From: Pseudorasbora parva
Taxonomy: Eukaryota; Chordata; Actinopteri; Cypriniformes; Gobionidae
NCBI RefSeq assembly: GCF_024679245.1
Contig: NC_090195.1
Span: forward strand, 9,687,993 to 9,751,992
DNA: 64,000 bases
Direction: 5' to 3'
The notes under the pieces were generated by a model. That model was not told the origin of the DNA. It saw nothing but the letters and a program-made list of their open reading frames with translations, and ran no database searches. Positions 36,408 through 48,779 of the stretch are shown one piece after another; within the stretch, counting starts at the first letter, position 1; each line of letters begins with the position of its first letter. The position numbers were made by a program, and so were the translations under genes.

Positions 36408-36909
36408 TAGCCTAGAAATCTAGACGCACCCTAGCGGCAGCAAATCTAATTTGCCGCGAGTGTCGTCTAGCAACTCTCAATTCACTTCTGAGCTGTAAAT
36501 GCCAAACTCTGGTCGCGCCAATCACATCCTGAATAGAGTCGGTGGGCGGGGCTTAACATAATGATGGCAGAGTTGCGCGTGCTTCTAGTAAACACAGAAA
36601 CTGGCGAACGGCGGTCTTTCGAATCAGCTTTGACCGCGATTCTGGAAGACTTGGAGTTAAGCTTTTCTCTGAGAAAAGAACAAAGAACGGCACTGAAGTC
36701 ATTCTTAAAAAGGGAAGATGTGTTCTGAGTTTTGCCAACCGGATACATAGAAATGTTAATCTATCGTTGCTCTGGTTGGTTGTAGCTTTATCCTATCGCG
36801 TGCAGAGGGAGTTTGAAAGACAACCGTTTATCCCGCCCCTCGGATTGAGCCCTGTCAATGGTGAGTTTTCAGACCAAACATCTTGATGTGGGTCTGGCTT
36901 GTCAGGCTA
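36408..36909 (+). mobile_element. TAGCCT-ended element carrying a helicase-like fragment
   Basis: The left end (TAGCCTAGAAATCTAGACGC) and complemented right end (TAGCCTGACAAGCCAGACCC) are imperfect inverted repeats. The interior holds a coding-like stretch at 36561-36728. A CCAATCAC block and a GGGCGGGGCTTAA box (36545-36555) upstream of the ATG look like part of a GC-box promoter. Possibly a gene 5' end captured by a transposon, or the remnant of an autonomous element that encoded the helicase-like protein. Confidence 0.45.
36561..36728 (+). pseudogene. RecQ-like helicase N-terminal fragment, broken
   Basis: ATG at 36561 opens 55 codons containing LRKEQRTALKSFLKREDVF, then a TGA; VLPTGY follows in the same frame. 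An (E)Q-x-L...DV...LPTG order matches motif 0 and the start of Walker A in RecQ-type helicases, where PTGxGKS is expected. Here the residues after PTGY are IEM, so the GKS of the P-loop is lost as well as the frame. A further stop lies near 36783. No later helicase motifs are present. It is dead; family assignment is moderate. Confidence 0.5.
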
Positions 36910-37540
<631 letters not shown>

Positions 37541-37544
37541 AGAC

Positions 37545-38180
37545 AATGCTGGGTAGTAACTGATTACATGTAATATGGATTATGTAATCAGATTCCAAAT
37601 TGTAAGTACTTGTAATAATTAGATTACATTACATTGTAAAATACTTGTAATCAGATTACAGGTACTTTTTTAATGATTACATTTTCTTTTCTGAAAACGC
37701 CTACTGCTTATATACGTTCAGAAGGTCTGATCAGCCACAGATTGCACAAATCAGCCACTAGTCATGAGCTGATCACTGCAAACTGAGAGCCACAGCATTT
37801 GATCAATGGATTTACAGAAACCATTTCACTTTTAAGAAGTGTCTTCTCAACACTGCAATACTGCTTATCTAATCAACTTCTGAAGAAACACATTATTAAT
37901 TGAATTATTGCTCAGTTTATCATTTAACCATGTATTGATGTCTTTGGAAGGCTTTTGTCTTTCAAAAACATTAAAATATACAAATTCAATCCTTTATAAT
38001 ACTTTCTCTTTTTATATCAATATAGAGCGTGATTATCCTTTGCAAATAAATGTGATAATTGAGTTTATTCAAAAGTAATCTAAAAGTAATCCAATTACAT
38101 ATACCTTAAATGTGTAATGTAATGTATTGCGTTACTAACTACAATTTTTGTCATGTAATTTGGGATAAGTAACTGTGAGT
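37545..38180. mobile_element. TAATCAGATTAC-type dispersed repeat
   Basis: The left part repeats TAATCAGATT and GTAATCAGATTACAGGTACT. The right part has AAAAGTAATCTAAAAGTAAT and ends near TGCGTTACTAACTAC, partly complementary to the left end GTAGTAACTGATTACATG. This matches a frequent cyprinid DNA repeat. No coding region. Confidence 0.5.
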
Positions 38181-38242
38181 GTCTCTGACATAGAACGGAA
38201 TGAGTTTGGGCGGGACTATCATCCATCCAACAGAAAACCAGT

Positions 38243-38504
38243 TTAAAGGAGCACTCCACCGTTTTTAGAAATAGGGCTTATTCAACTTCTTTCCTACATT
38301 TAGATATGTGGGTAAATGCATTGTCTCAGTGCATGCATTGTTTTAGTTTTGCAGGTTCGCTGCTAGATTAGTTCAGCATTATGAATAGAATCCTATGTTG
38401 CCAGCTAGCAAGTCCCGAGTAAAAGTGATAAAAAACCAACAACAAAAAACACCTAATTACTTCTTGTGGCCTGCATATTCCCAGCGAGTAGAGTATTCCT
38501 TTAA
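38243..38504. mobile_element. 262-bp TTAA-flanked MITE, second family
   Basis: TTAA at 38243-38246 and 38501-38504 flanks inverted ends AAGGAGCACTCCACC and GTAGAGTATTCCTT. Unrelated in sequence to the TTAA elements at 1088 and 18691. A piggyBac- or Kolobok-type transposase is the likely mover. Confidence 0.55.
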
Positions 38505-39615
38505 AGGGGAAAAAAATTTGTTTAAGTCATTATTTTTGGCGATTTTGTTTAGTGGTGTTAGATTAGTATTTCTTATCAGATATAATACTAATAGTGGCAG
38601 ATGTATTAGCTGTCATTACCAAAAAAATAAAATATTTTCTTTACTGCTAAATCACATTTATTATTCCTTTACTGTGGAGATTTGAAACCTTGCCGGCTAG
38701 TTTCTTTTACAGTCTGGTTAACACAGGAAAGGTGAAAAGAAGTGGTCCATGAAAACCAGTATTGACAGGTGGGGTACACCTCCTTCTACAACAAGGTCTG
38801 GAAAAGGTCATTGGAACCATGTGGCATTCTGAGTGGCACTCAGCCAAACTGCACACTCTCGTACACACAGAGGATGAGAAAAATGCATTTTGGTGGCTTC
38901 TAAACTAAAGTGTAAACTGGTCGCAGGCAATTAGATCATATTTGTCTTAATTAATGGAGAACACTGCAGTTTGTTTACCAATTAAAGTGCATTAATCATT
39001 AATTCAGGAGCTTGTTTGGCTAATTACAATTCTGCTCAGATACATTTGAATAGACAAATCAAAATAATAAAACGGCATTAAAAATAGAGATATGCATATA
39101 AAATCAGTAAGGTTCCATAAACCTATTTTTAAGGAAGTTTTGGGATATCATTTGAAAAAAGGCTGGGTGGAAACGATCAATTCTTCATTGAGGGATATCA
39201 TTTCTTTATCCGATAAGAAGACATGTGCATAAACAGACAATTAGATATGCAGCAAAAAACTCATGTGACTTTGCCTTAACAGAGGACATAATAGTAACTG
39301 GACTAAGCAGATGAACTATTTCATTGCATAGCATCTCAAATTGGTCATTCTTAACGTACTGAGCCAAAGTCTGACATCAAAATGATTTGGTATAAAGTAC
39401 CTTGATTGCGTCTCACACGATTGCGTTCCCAAACACCAAGCATCTGAACCCGCAAGTAATTCATAATGTATTAAAAAAAAGAGACAGTGGCTACCACTCG
39501 CAGAAAATTCTAGTTTTATTACAGGAAGTTCTCCTGAACATGCCCTGGAAACAGTGTTTTTTGTGAAATTTAAATTTTGAGCACAGGTTAAATTCTCAAT
39601 TTTGGATGGAAATAG
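38505..39615. other. Unique sequence, possible conserved block at 38920-39060
   Basis: No gene is recognised. 38920-39060 is rich in TAATTA-type homeodomain sites (GTCTTAATTAATGG, CATTAATCATTAATTC, GCTAATTACAATTC) and has no repeat signature. Confidence 0.3.
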
Positions 39616-39734
39616 TAAGGGTTTAACGTGTATCATGTCGCAATATATCGCAATACAAAAATACAAAAGTATGTACAATGGATAGTTCACCCAGAATTAA
39701 AAAGACTGAAAAAAAACATTAAAATTTAGAGTTT

Positions 39735-40500
39735 TAGGGCCCTATCATACACTGCGACGCCAAGCTCAAGTGTTTTTTGCTAGTTTCAGCCTGACGCAGT
39801 TATCATTTTCACGTCCAGCACCACATTGTTTAAATAGCAAATGCACTCACGCCCATCTGTTCAGGGCACGCTGGTCTGGAAATGAGGTATGCTTAGGCAC
39901 GCTGTTGCTGTTCTGAGGCAACTGAAAACGACTGTGCCATTGAACAAGAAATACCAGGTCTAAAGTCAATGGTGCACTATTTTTTGTGTTCATCCACAGA
40001 TCCTATCAGATCGTAGTGAAGTCGATCAATCCGCACTGAGCCCAGAGGGAGGCAGGAAGTGTTACCGTGAGCCTGTGTCCTATCAAAACGCTGCCAGAGC
40101 CGGGCTGCCGTATTACTTCGCAGTGGAGCTCCAAAATAAAATAAAAAATGATAAATAAAATTAAAATTATTTTATAGTATTTATTAAACTTTTTTATTTT
40201 TTATATGAATTTTTAATTTTCAAACCAGGCATGCTTTTATTTTGGCGGGTTGCTAGGAGATAAGTATATGCACTGCTGCTTTTAGCACTGCCGAGTGAAG
40301 TGTGGGAATCATGTCACCGGCAGATTTATTACGCCTTCAGTTCAAATGGAAATCTTACACAGTATTTCAGTTAGTCAATCTAAAACAGTGATTGTGCATT
40401 ACCAGCTGTCAACCATGTCGGTACGCAAATCAGTGGTCAAAACATTTACCCAGTGCATTTTTATTTTAGTTGTGCATCCGCACCTGCTCACCCCTAAATA
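39735..40500. mobile_element. TAGGGCCCTATCATAC-type element with an exon-like fragment
   Basis: The start TAGGGCCCTATCATACACTG, followed by GCTAGTTTCAGCCTGACGCA and GTCTAAAGTCAATGGTGCAC (39958-39977), belongs to a widespread cyprinid element. From about 39980 the sequence departs from that family and enters an exon-like segment. The right end is uncertain; it may lie anywhere between 40140 and 40680. Confidence 0.45.
40000..40132 (+). pseudogene. Relic exon resembling R2B receptor tyrosine phosphatase ectodomain
   Basis: A splice-acceptor-like TTCATCCACAG ends at 39999. One frame reads SYQIVVKSINPH, then TGA, then AQREAG; another frame continues KCYREPVSYQNAARAGLPYY and FAVEL. This order matches the conserved stretch in the membrane-proximal fibronectin region of R2B receptor phosphatases (the PTPRK/PTPRM/PTPRT/PTPRU group). 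Lesions: an in-frame stop (40037-40039), a frameshifting loss near 40056-40060, and no donor site after 40132, where A-rich DNA begins. It cannot function as that exon. It may have been carried by the surrounding transposon or be a degenerated duplicate. Confidence 0.55.
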
Positions 40501-40802
40501 TAATGTATAATAATGCAATGGGGGAATGACCAGTAAAAAGTGGCCTACACTATTTTAAATATATCTAATATATCTGTCTGGTGCAAGCATATTTGTCTAA
40601 AATAATTCTGTATTTCCAGCTTCAGAATCATGAATATTTTTATTTTGGTGTCACCATTGTCTTGTGCATTGGGTTACCAGCACTAAGTCCAACAGTAAAT
40701 CATTTTTTTTACTTTTTTCCCATATGTCTTCTGAAGTATCTCAACAATAACGTATCGTGATATGTATCGAATCATGAAATGCAGGCATCGTTACACCCTT
40801 AA

Positions 40803-42615
40803 AACATAGCATTGACATTTTCTGAATCCTGTGCATAAATAAACATTATCATCATGTAAAACAATTATGTTCTCGGATATCTTGCGATTCAAAACTTTTC
40901 AGCTATAAAAGACAAGTCTCAGATGAAAAAAATGATGATATATGCGATTTCTGCAGAAGTTCAATCCAAGATTCTGACACTGTGCCTGCTGTAACAAGCT
41001 GGCAGATTGGGACTGTGAGGTGATAGTGATGCCCAAGAAGCAGCCAGGTGCTGTACTGCAAAAAGGGCAATAAATGGAACACCCCAAGGCACTGGCACGG
41101 ATGAGCACTTATCAGCAAGAATTCCCATTTTAAACCCACTGCCAGCATCTACAGTTCGATGATTTCCTGTGCCAGGTTTAAACTGCACTAATTAAGCTGA
41201 CTGTCTTTATAAATCAGAATCTTCACACTTCTGTCATCTCAGTGTTAAAGCTGTTGTTTTTTTGACATACCTTCTCCTATTCTATAATAATGTGCAAAGA
41301 CAACTATAAGTAATAAGCTATTCATCAGCTGAATTACCTGTAAAGAGTAAATGACACATCTCTGTGGAGATGCATCAAAACATTCATCTTAATATTCATT
41401 TCAAACAGCCTGAAAACAAAAACAATAGCTGTGAGTTTGGATGGGGGCTGTCTATTTGTACGGCCAATGGAAGAAAACAGCAATTGTGTTACAGTATATA
41501 GGGGTGTGACGAGAGTTATATGCCCCAGGTATGTTTAAATTACGCCTCCACTGTCGTTGTGATTTTTATATAAATTTATAAAAGCTTATGTTGGATAAGC
41601 AGGATGTAATTGAAGCGATTGTTATCCACTTGAATTAAATGTGTCAGTGTATCGTCTCATGTCTCGGATCGTGAGTCAAACCGGCAAACTGCTGAAATCA
41701 ATCAAAATTACCTTTTTGACTCTATTTTTAATTAAATAAATGCATCTTTATTGCGATTAAAACTTTTGAATGGTAGTGTACATCAACCGAGCTGCAAATT
41801 TGGGATCACAATATACAGTTTGTCTGTGTTGGCCACAATTCATTCTTAGTTAATTGCCCTGTTTGGACACTATTAGGCCAGGAAGTCTATTTTTTATTAT
41901 TATTTTGTCTGAAACCATGTATGATATGCAGATGGCCTACTTATGTCATCTGCTTGACAAGACTCTTTTGGAAAATCAGCCAACTCTTTTCTTTACAATA
42001 GTAGTGTTTTTTATTATTATTTTACCTGTGGTTTTGTTGTAGTACCAGGAGATGGCTGTAAGATGTGAACAAAATCAAAGATCACCTCCTGTGATTTCTA
42101 TTTCAATGAAGAAATTTCAGAGAACAGGGGTGCAAATATTGCAGCAAACAGTGACGTTATCTTATAGACTCAATCTTGCAAAGGTTAAGACAAGTCCAGC
42201 ACATTAAACATACTGTTTTGCTCAAATTCTGAATGGGGTGTGTGACTGCTGAACTGTGGTTGAGAGTCCCAGACGGCAGACTGTGTGCAGTTTGGGAGGG
42301 TTTGAACAGGGTGGAACTGTGACTGGCAGAGGACACGATTGATTCTCATCTGGTTTCCTGTTTGCTTATATTTGTAGACTTCTGGAAAGCATGTTGCGCA
42401 GCGAAAGCTGTGGGAACTGCATCCATGCATTATGTCTGGCTCAAAACACTTAAAAATGACACACCATAACAAATGTATCTGTTTTCCATTGTTCAATGGC
42501 ACATTTGGGAAACCTGTTTGAAAACAGATTTTATGAAAGACTTCAGCTGTATTTCATTTAATTCTCTTGTCTCAGAGGTTAGTATTGCTTTAAGCAGAAT
42601 TAATTAAAATCTCTA
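40803..42615. other. No gene recognised; two repeat scraps
   Basis: GGGGTGTGACGAGAG at about 41502-41516, with GTCTCATGTCTCGGATCG near 41655, is a fragment of a dispersed repeat. An Angel-like scrap (AATTAAATAAATGCATCTTT to GAATGGTAGTGTA) lies at about 41729-41780. The 105-residue minus-strand frame at 42185-42502 has no recognisable domain. Confidence 0.3.
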
Positions 42616-42775
42616 TATAAATATACACAAACGTTCAAATGTTTTTTTCTTTCTTTTTTTCTTTTCTTTAATGCTTTAATGAGTTTTTAATTGATGCTTT
42701 TTACTAAGCAAAGATGCATTCAATGTATCATAAATAACAGTAAAGACTTTACATTGTAACAAAAACTGAACCCTG
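42616..42775 (+). repeat. Angel-like MITE fragment
   Basis: Contains AAACGTTCAAATG, TTTTTACTAAGCAAAGATGC and AACAGTAAAGACTTTACATT, blocks of the repeat seen at 56369-56780 in the reverse sense. It abuts the fold-back element. Confidence 0.35.
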
Positions 42776-42777
42776 TT

Positions 42778-45111
42778 TATGGAAGTAAAACTGTGCCACT
42801 GGATTTTGAATTCTAATTTTTAGCACTGAATTTTTTTACATCGAATTTTTAACACTGAATTTTATTTTGCATCTAAATCAGACTTTGAATTTTAAAAGCC
42901 ATTGAATTTCTAGCACTGTTTTTTTTTGCCTATGACATTTTTTCAATGTTTTAAAAAAATTCAGTGTAAAAAGAAATTCAACGTCTCAAAAAATTCAGTG
43001 TAAAAAAATTCAATGTCTCAAAAGATTCAGTGTAAAAAAATTCAACGTCTCAAAATATTCAGTGTAAAAAAATTCAATGTCTCAAAAGATTCAGTGTAAA
43101 ATAATTCAACGTCTCAAAAAATTCAGTGTAAAAATATTCAGAGTCAACATCCGGGTAACCAAGGAGAAGCAATCGATCCCTGTATCAAATCATCCAACAT
43201 CCAGCCAATCATTTACGCTCCATTGGTCATGTGACGCTGAAACAGGAAGGCGGGGAACAGGGCCGTTTCTAGCCTTTCTGGCACCCTAGGCGAGATTCAT
43301 ATGTTGCACCCCCCCCCCCCCCCTCTTTTTTTTTTTAAACTACAACTTATTGAGTAAATATGACTTCCTTATTTCATGGGCATATTGTACATGCATTAAT
43401 CGAATAATGTAGCTAGGTTTATTATCTCTGAGATCACAGATGTTGGGGGTTCGGGGGGCATGCTCCCCCGAGAAAAATTTGATTTCTATGATCTACATAT
43501 GTGTATTTTAAGATGTTCTGAAGGCCAAAAAATTAGATAACAATAGCTTGAAAACCATGTCACTCGGCGCCGCTGCGGATTGAAGAACACAGTGACACAA
43601 AGACTAAAACACGGGACGAAGCAGTAGCCGAAGCCTTGCGCCAGTTTCATGTTTTAAAGGTTAATCACATATTTTTTTAGGGGGGGCTGATGCATAAGTT
43701 CATAAAAAAGGGCCTAGTGACGCCCATGGTTATGACAGTATTAGCCTACTTGATCAATTTACACTAAACAGCTATCTCTGATGTAAAAAAAAAAATTATT
43801 CAAATTAACTGCTATAATGTTCTGCACCTGAAAAGAGCATGGCGTGTGGTCCGTCCAGTACTAATATTCAGTGTAATGTTTTGCTCAACGTTATGATAGA
43901 GGGACCAGCTTAGTAGAGAACAAGTAACCAATAAGTAGGCTATACCTGTATATTTCGCTTTCTTTTTACGATACTGAGCCCCTGATGGCTTTGACCTTTT
44001 CATGATGATGAAACTAAAGCACGCTGTAACGAGTAGAAATATAGTGTGGCCCCTTTAAGAGTTGCGCGCGCTCCCTGCAAACGAAGTCTGCATTTTGTGT
44101 ATGTGCGCACTGAGGCTTGAGCTCCCATGTGTGGGGATTATTTTCTGTTTTCTGTTGCTAACAGTTTTCTGTTGCTAACAGTTATTTTGTTTTATTAAGT
44201 AATGCTGTGGACGGAAAGGGAGTTTGTGATGAGAGTTCAGCGGGGAATAAAGTGCGATCTGTTTGATGTTAATCGCCTCCGTGTTTGCATCCACTCCAGT
44301 TACATTAAGTGAGCTATCCGCATTTTTCACTCGGACGTTCCCTGCCGCCCTCTACATGATCTCATTTCATTACAGCAGCTCCACTATCACCATGGCGACT
44401 TCACTCCAATAATCGCAACTAATCATAATGCCTTGAAATAGCAAAAGTACGAAATATTAATAATAAAATATATATGAAATAACTAAAAAATCTTGTTGGG
44501 GCGGGGACTCATTGACGCCCCCCAGCTGTTGGCGCCCTAGGCGACCGCCTAGTTTGACTATGCCTAGAAACGGCACTGGCGGGGAAGTTCACTTCAGGTG
44601 AGCTCCAGAGCTCAGCAGCATGGCTCAGAACACACACGATGGCGCTTCAGTGAGTTTACTCATGACCAATGGAGCGTAAATGATTGGCTGGATGTTGGAT
44701 GATTTGATACAGGGATCGATTGCTTCTCCTTGGTTACCCGGATGTTAACTCTGAATATTTTTACACTGAATTTTTTGAGACGTTGAATTATTTTACACTG
44801 AATCTTTTGAGACGTTGAATTTTTTTACACTGAATCTTTCGAGACGTTGAATTTTTTTACACTGAATTTTTTGAGACGTTGAATTTCTTTTTAAACTGAA
44901 TTTTTTTAAAACATTGAAAAAATGTCATAGGCAAAAAAAAACAGAGCTAGAAATTCGATGGCTTTTAAAATTCAAAGTCTGATTTAGATGCAAAATAAAA
45001 TTCAGTGTTAAAAATTCGATGTAACAAAATTCAGTGCTAAAAATTCGATGTAACAAAATTCAGTGCTAAAAATTAGAATTCAAAATCCAGTGGCACAGTT
45101 TTACTTCCATA
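42778..45111. mobile_element. Fold-back element with about 450-bp inverted arms
   Basis: Arms at 42778-43231 and 44661-45111 are inverted copies along their full length, from TATGGAAGTAAAACTGTGCC to its complement. Each arm contains about six tandem units of ATTCAGTGTAAAAAAATTCA followed by ACGTCTCAAA. TA flanks both ends (42778-42779, 45110-45111) as a possible target duplication. Removing the nested hAT element leaves about 1.0 kb with a central spacer of about 100 bp. No transposase is present. Confidence 0.8.
43258..44578. mobile_element. Nested non-autonomous hAT element with perfect 8-bp target duplication
   Basis: Starts CAGGGCCGTTTCTAG and ends GAAACGGCACTG, with further inverted pairing at the GCACCCTAGGCGA and GGCGCCCTAGGCGAC blocks. 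GCGGGGAA occurs directly before (43250-43257) and after (44579-44586), the 8-bp duplication expected of hAT transposases. The 1321-bp interior has C and T runs (43309-43337) and no transposase motif. It sits in the spacer of the fold-back element, so it is the younger insertion. Confidence 0.88.
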
Positions 45112-45457
45112 CCTGTTCAAAACAAATCCAGTTCAAGTCCTAATAAAAGTTTCTAAGAACATATTAAGCAGCAACTATTAATATTAGGCAACTCTAAATA
45201 AACAAGCAACTGTCTTCAATATTGATAATGAAAGAAATGTTACTTGAACACCAAATTAGAATGATTTCTGATAGAACATGATATGACTGAAGTAATCCAG
45301 CTTTGCTATCACAGCAATAAATTAAAGGAATAAACTAACATGAATAATGTATATGAAATCTTAATACTACTATACAATATTACTGTTTTGATTGTATTAT
45401 TATTTTAAAAATGCTGTCTCGATGAGCATGAGATATCACACACACACACATACATTC
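45112..45457. other. No gene recognised; short (CA)n
   Basis: AT-rich sequence with a short CA tract near 45437-45449. Nothing else is supported. Confidence 0.25.
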
Positions 45458-45722
45458 ACGCAGTGTTTCCATGTTTTATGGGGACTTTCCATAGGCATAA
45501 TGAATTTTATACTTCAAACCATATTTTCTATCCCCTTACACTGCCCCTGACCCTAAACCTACCCATCACAGGAAACATTTAGCGTTTTTACTTTCTATAA
45601 AAAACTAATTCTTTATTTATGATGTTTTCTCGTGTGGACCAAAAAATGTCCCCACAAGGACAAGGATTTCGGATATTGCCATCTTTGTGGGGAAATTTTG
45701 TCCCCATAACGTAGGGATTACC
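45458..45722. repeat. TATGGGGAC-type dispersed repeat
   Basis: Begins near TTTTATGGGGACTTTCCATA and ends near GTCCCCATAACGTAGGGATT, with ACCCTAAACCTACCCATCAC in the middle. This is a common cyprinid repeat. Its middle part is the likely source of the minisatellite unit at 54951-55312. Confidence 0.5.
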
Positions 45723-45728
45723 CCCCCC

Positions 45729-45760
<32 letters not shown>
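45723..45760. repeat. C run followed by (CA)n
   Basis: About 11 C up to 45731, then 15 CA units to 45760. Confidence 0.9.
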
Positions 45761-45762
<2 letters not shown>

Positions 45763-48503
45763 TATTTTATTTAAAAGCATAAAAAACATAATTTTGATGA
45801 GAAAGTTTTGAGTTCATGTTAAAAAGTTCTCTCATGAGAAAAATTTAAAAAGCAGGAGACCTGAGCAAAGCCTCCAGTTGCTCTTCATTTAATCCTCAAT
45901 GCTATCTATGAAAAACAACTGAGATGTTACACAGTCAACATACAAAATTTATGTAAGCCAAGCTATAAGTAAATGAAAAAAAGAACAAGAAAAAAAGGGA
46001 TGATGCCCTCCTGGTTTCTGATGGACACTTTATGACATGAGAGGACAGCTCAGACAATCTGCCATCCTGTCCGTTACATGAAACACTCTGATTATCCATC
46101 CAGCCATTCCACATTCATCAGCACACACAACTCTTTCAGCAGTAATAAGGTCTTCTGTTGCTGCTTTCACAATGTCTTCATCACTGTGATTGCTGTAAAG
46201 ACATCTTTCCATTATGCACAAGCACATGGAGAAAGCAGCTATGCCTGTGCATGCGAAACTATTGACTACAGGTAAGGCATAAACCTATAGAGTCCAATCC
46301 TTTGCTCGTAATGCCTTTCAAATTATGCACAGGTAAGCACTCGCCTCCGGCCATTTGCGAGCTAGGTTGGAAAACAGTGCCCAGAAGCAAGTCCAACGGG
46401 CCCAATTATACTCATTGCAGTCCTGTTCCTTCAGTTCTGCTGTGAGTATCCGAGGCCCTTAGTCCTTCTAATTTGCATATGACCTGCAGTTTTACTTGTT
46501 TGTGCTTTGAATATTACCATATCACTGGGTTATTGCTGACAATGGAAACGAAAAATGTCTATGGTAAATGCAACTTAATTTGATTAAATGGGCCTCTAAT
46601 GAGATTTAGTTAAGTGAAGTCAACAAAAGTGGTCTTTGGTTTATGAAACAGTGTATTATTGCAAAAAAATGGTAACACTTTATTTTAGGGTCCTATTCTC
46701 ACTATTAGCTAGTTGCTTATTAGCATGAATATTGGGAAAGTGAGATATGCTTTCAAATCTACCTATCTTTAATAATAGTAATAAAAATGATAAAGATTCA
46801 ATAATAATATCAAAAGGACTAATTTTATCATCTTTTTCGGAGCTTGAGAACCCCTCATTCACTTTAATCATATGTAACAGAGCAGCTGGAACATTCTTGA
46901 AAACTTCTCAGTTTGAATTCCAAAGGAAAAAAGCAAGGCATATGGTCTTGGGATGACATGAGGATGAGTAAATGGGTGGACTATACCTCTAAAACCCTGA
47001 ATCAACCACCCAAATAAAACGAGAACAGAATACAGTCAACATGTTGTTGTTTTTTCAAAATAATCTACAACCTGCTATCAAATGGTTGGCTTGAGTAGCA
47101 AGAAATACCTGCCTGTCAGAGACAGCTGCTGTTATCCTTATGCGTGGAGATCTTTTCCAGCCCGGAGTGCTGGTGTTTGCTGAAAGCAATGGGAAGGCAG
47201 ACAAAAGACACCTCTGCTTGGCATTTCCAGTGGTGTCAATCACAGGAAGGGCTTTCAGAGTTGGTTGTTTACATGAGGGATGGTGCAATCACACTCAATT
47301 CTCAGCAAGCGCACACCGGCGCTCAGTAGCACAAATAGGTAAACCCCCGCACACTTTCACTGCCTCCTGAAGATCAAAAAACAGAATATGCAGAATTAGG
47401 AAGGCCTTTTCGTCAAAACTGGCGTTCACGGTTGGAAACGTTCTTAGGTTGATGACAGTAATTTGATTACTAATAGTTTTAAAATAAAACAGCCTGTCTA
47501 GACTGCCTTGATGGAACTGAGCACTAAATTACTAATTTATCTAAAACACAAGTTTTGCTCATTTAGCTAGCTTTGTAGAGGATGGATGTTTAAAGGGTCC
47601 ATCCTGTTGAACTCTGTGACTTTTAAAAGTGAATATGGTAATATTGTAAATTCAATAATTATTTCTAGGGTATACCAGACTTGTTTTTAGAAATTTGAAT
47701 GAAGCTAATTTATTTCTCAAAAAAGACGTAACATACGCATAAATTGTAATCTCACTTGTAATCTCAAATATCACTTACACTGCTTAGCGATGGAATTAAA
47801 GTTTATCCTACGCAAATTAATGTAAATTATAATTTTATTATCATTTAATTAAACAGGACAGAATGTGGGAGACAAAACAAACAATACAACAAAACAAACT
47901 TTTTGATAAGGGAAAATTATTTTGTTATAATTACTGTAAAATCCACCATACCACAGTAGTGACACTATTTTAAATTCTTAAATATAATATTGTGTGTATG
48001 TGTGTGTGTGTGTGGGGGGGGGGGGGGGTCGTCGTTATGATTTCTATCTTTAAAAACAGAAAAACCCTGGATGATAACAACGAGAGGATACCATTGATTA
48101 CAGCAAGGAAAAAGACACCATATAAATTCTGATTATGACATGAAATATGTTTGCTTGATCCATGTTTGTACAATATTTTCTATTTCTTACAAACGTCCTG
48201 GCAAGCACATTAAAGTGCAGGCTTTAGTCATGACTTTTTTTATTTCAGGTGGAACACAGGATTAGAGCTGATAACTGCTTGTGCTCATGGCAGTTACGAA
48301 GCAGTATATTTATTTTTATTCTTTTCTCCAAATGCAACTGGGTGCAAGTTGCCATTAATGCTGCCTTCGTGGGCTATTGGAATTCTCGTAAATACTATTT
48401 TCCTGGACATGAACACCCTCTCAAGTCAAAATTTGAATGCAATGGGCTTGTAATCACAACTGTAGAAGTGGGAAGAATGAAACTGCCTAGTTAAAAACAG
48501 AAT
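45761..48503. other. Mainly unique sequence, no gene recognised
   Basis: GGTAACACTTTATTTTAGGG at 46671 opens a short fragment of a dispersed repeat. A (TG)n-(G)n tract lies at about 47991-48028. The 65-residue minus-strand frame at 46030-46227 has protein-like composition but matches no family that I know. The 47140-47370 frame is likewise unassigned. Confidence 0.3.
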
Positions 48504-48779
48504 GACGGAAAGTATTCAGACCCCCTTAAATCTTTCACTCTGTTATATTGCAGCCATTTGCTAAAATAATTTAAGTTCAATTTTCCCCCTCATTAATGTA
48601 CACAAAAACAAAACAAAAAAATGTCAGCACCCCATATTGACAGAAAAACGATTTGTTGACATTTTTGCAGATTTATTAAAAAAGAAAAATTGAAACATGG
48701 TCCTAAGTATTCAGACCCTTTGGTCAGTATTTCGTTGAAGCACCTTTTGATCTAATACAGACATTAGTCTTTTTGGGAA

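Larger units (their letters stand above)
39616..40802. mobile_element. Outer GGGTGTAACG-type element with nested repeats
   Basis: The left end TAAGGGTTTAACGTGTATCA and complemented right end TTAAGGGTGTAACGATGCCT are imperfect inverted repeats. ATATCGCAATACAAAAATAC on the left and a complementary CGATACATATCACGATACG on the right are typical of a common cyprinid hAT-like repeat. Inside are a GGATAGTTCACCC scrap near 39679 and the element starting at 39735. Confidence 0.45.

Noticed and set aside
46030..46227. 65-codon minus-strand frame with protein-like composition
   Set aside because: An acceptor-like CTTTACAG precedes part of it, but no homology is known to me and the length is within chance.
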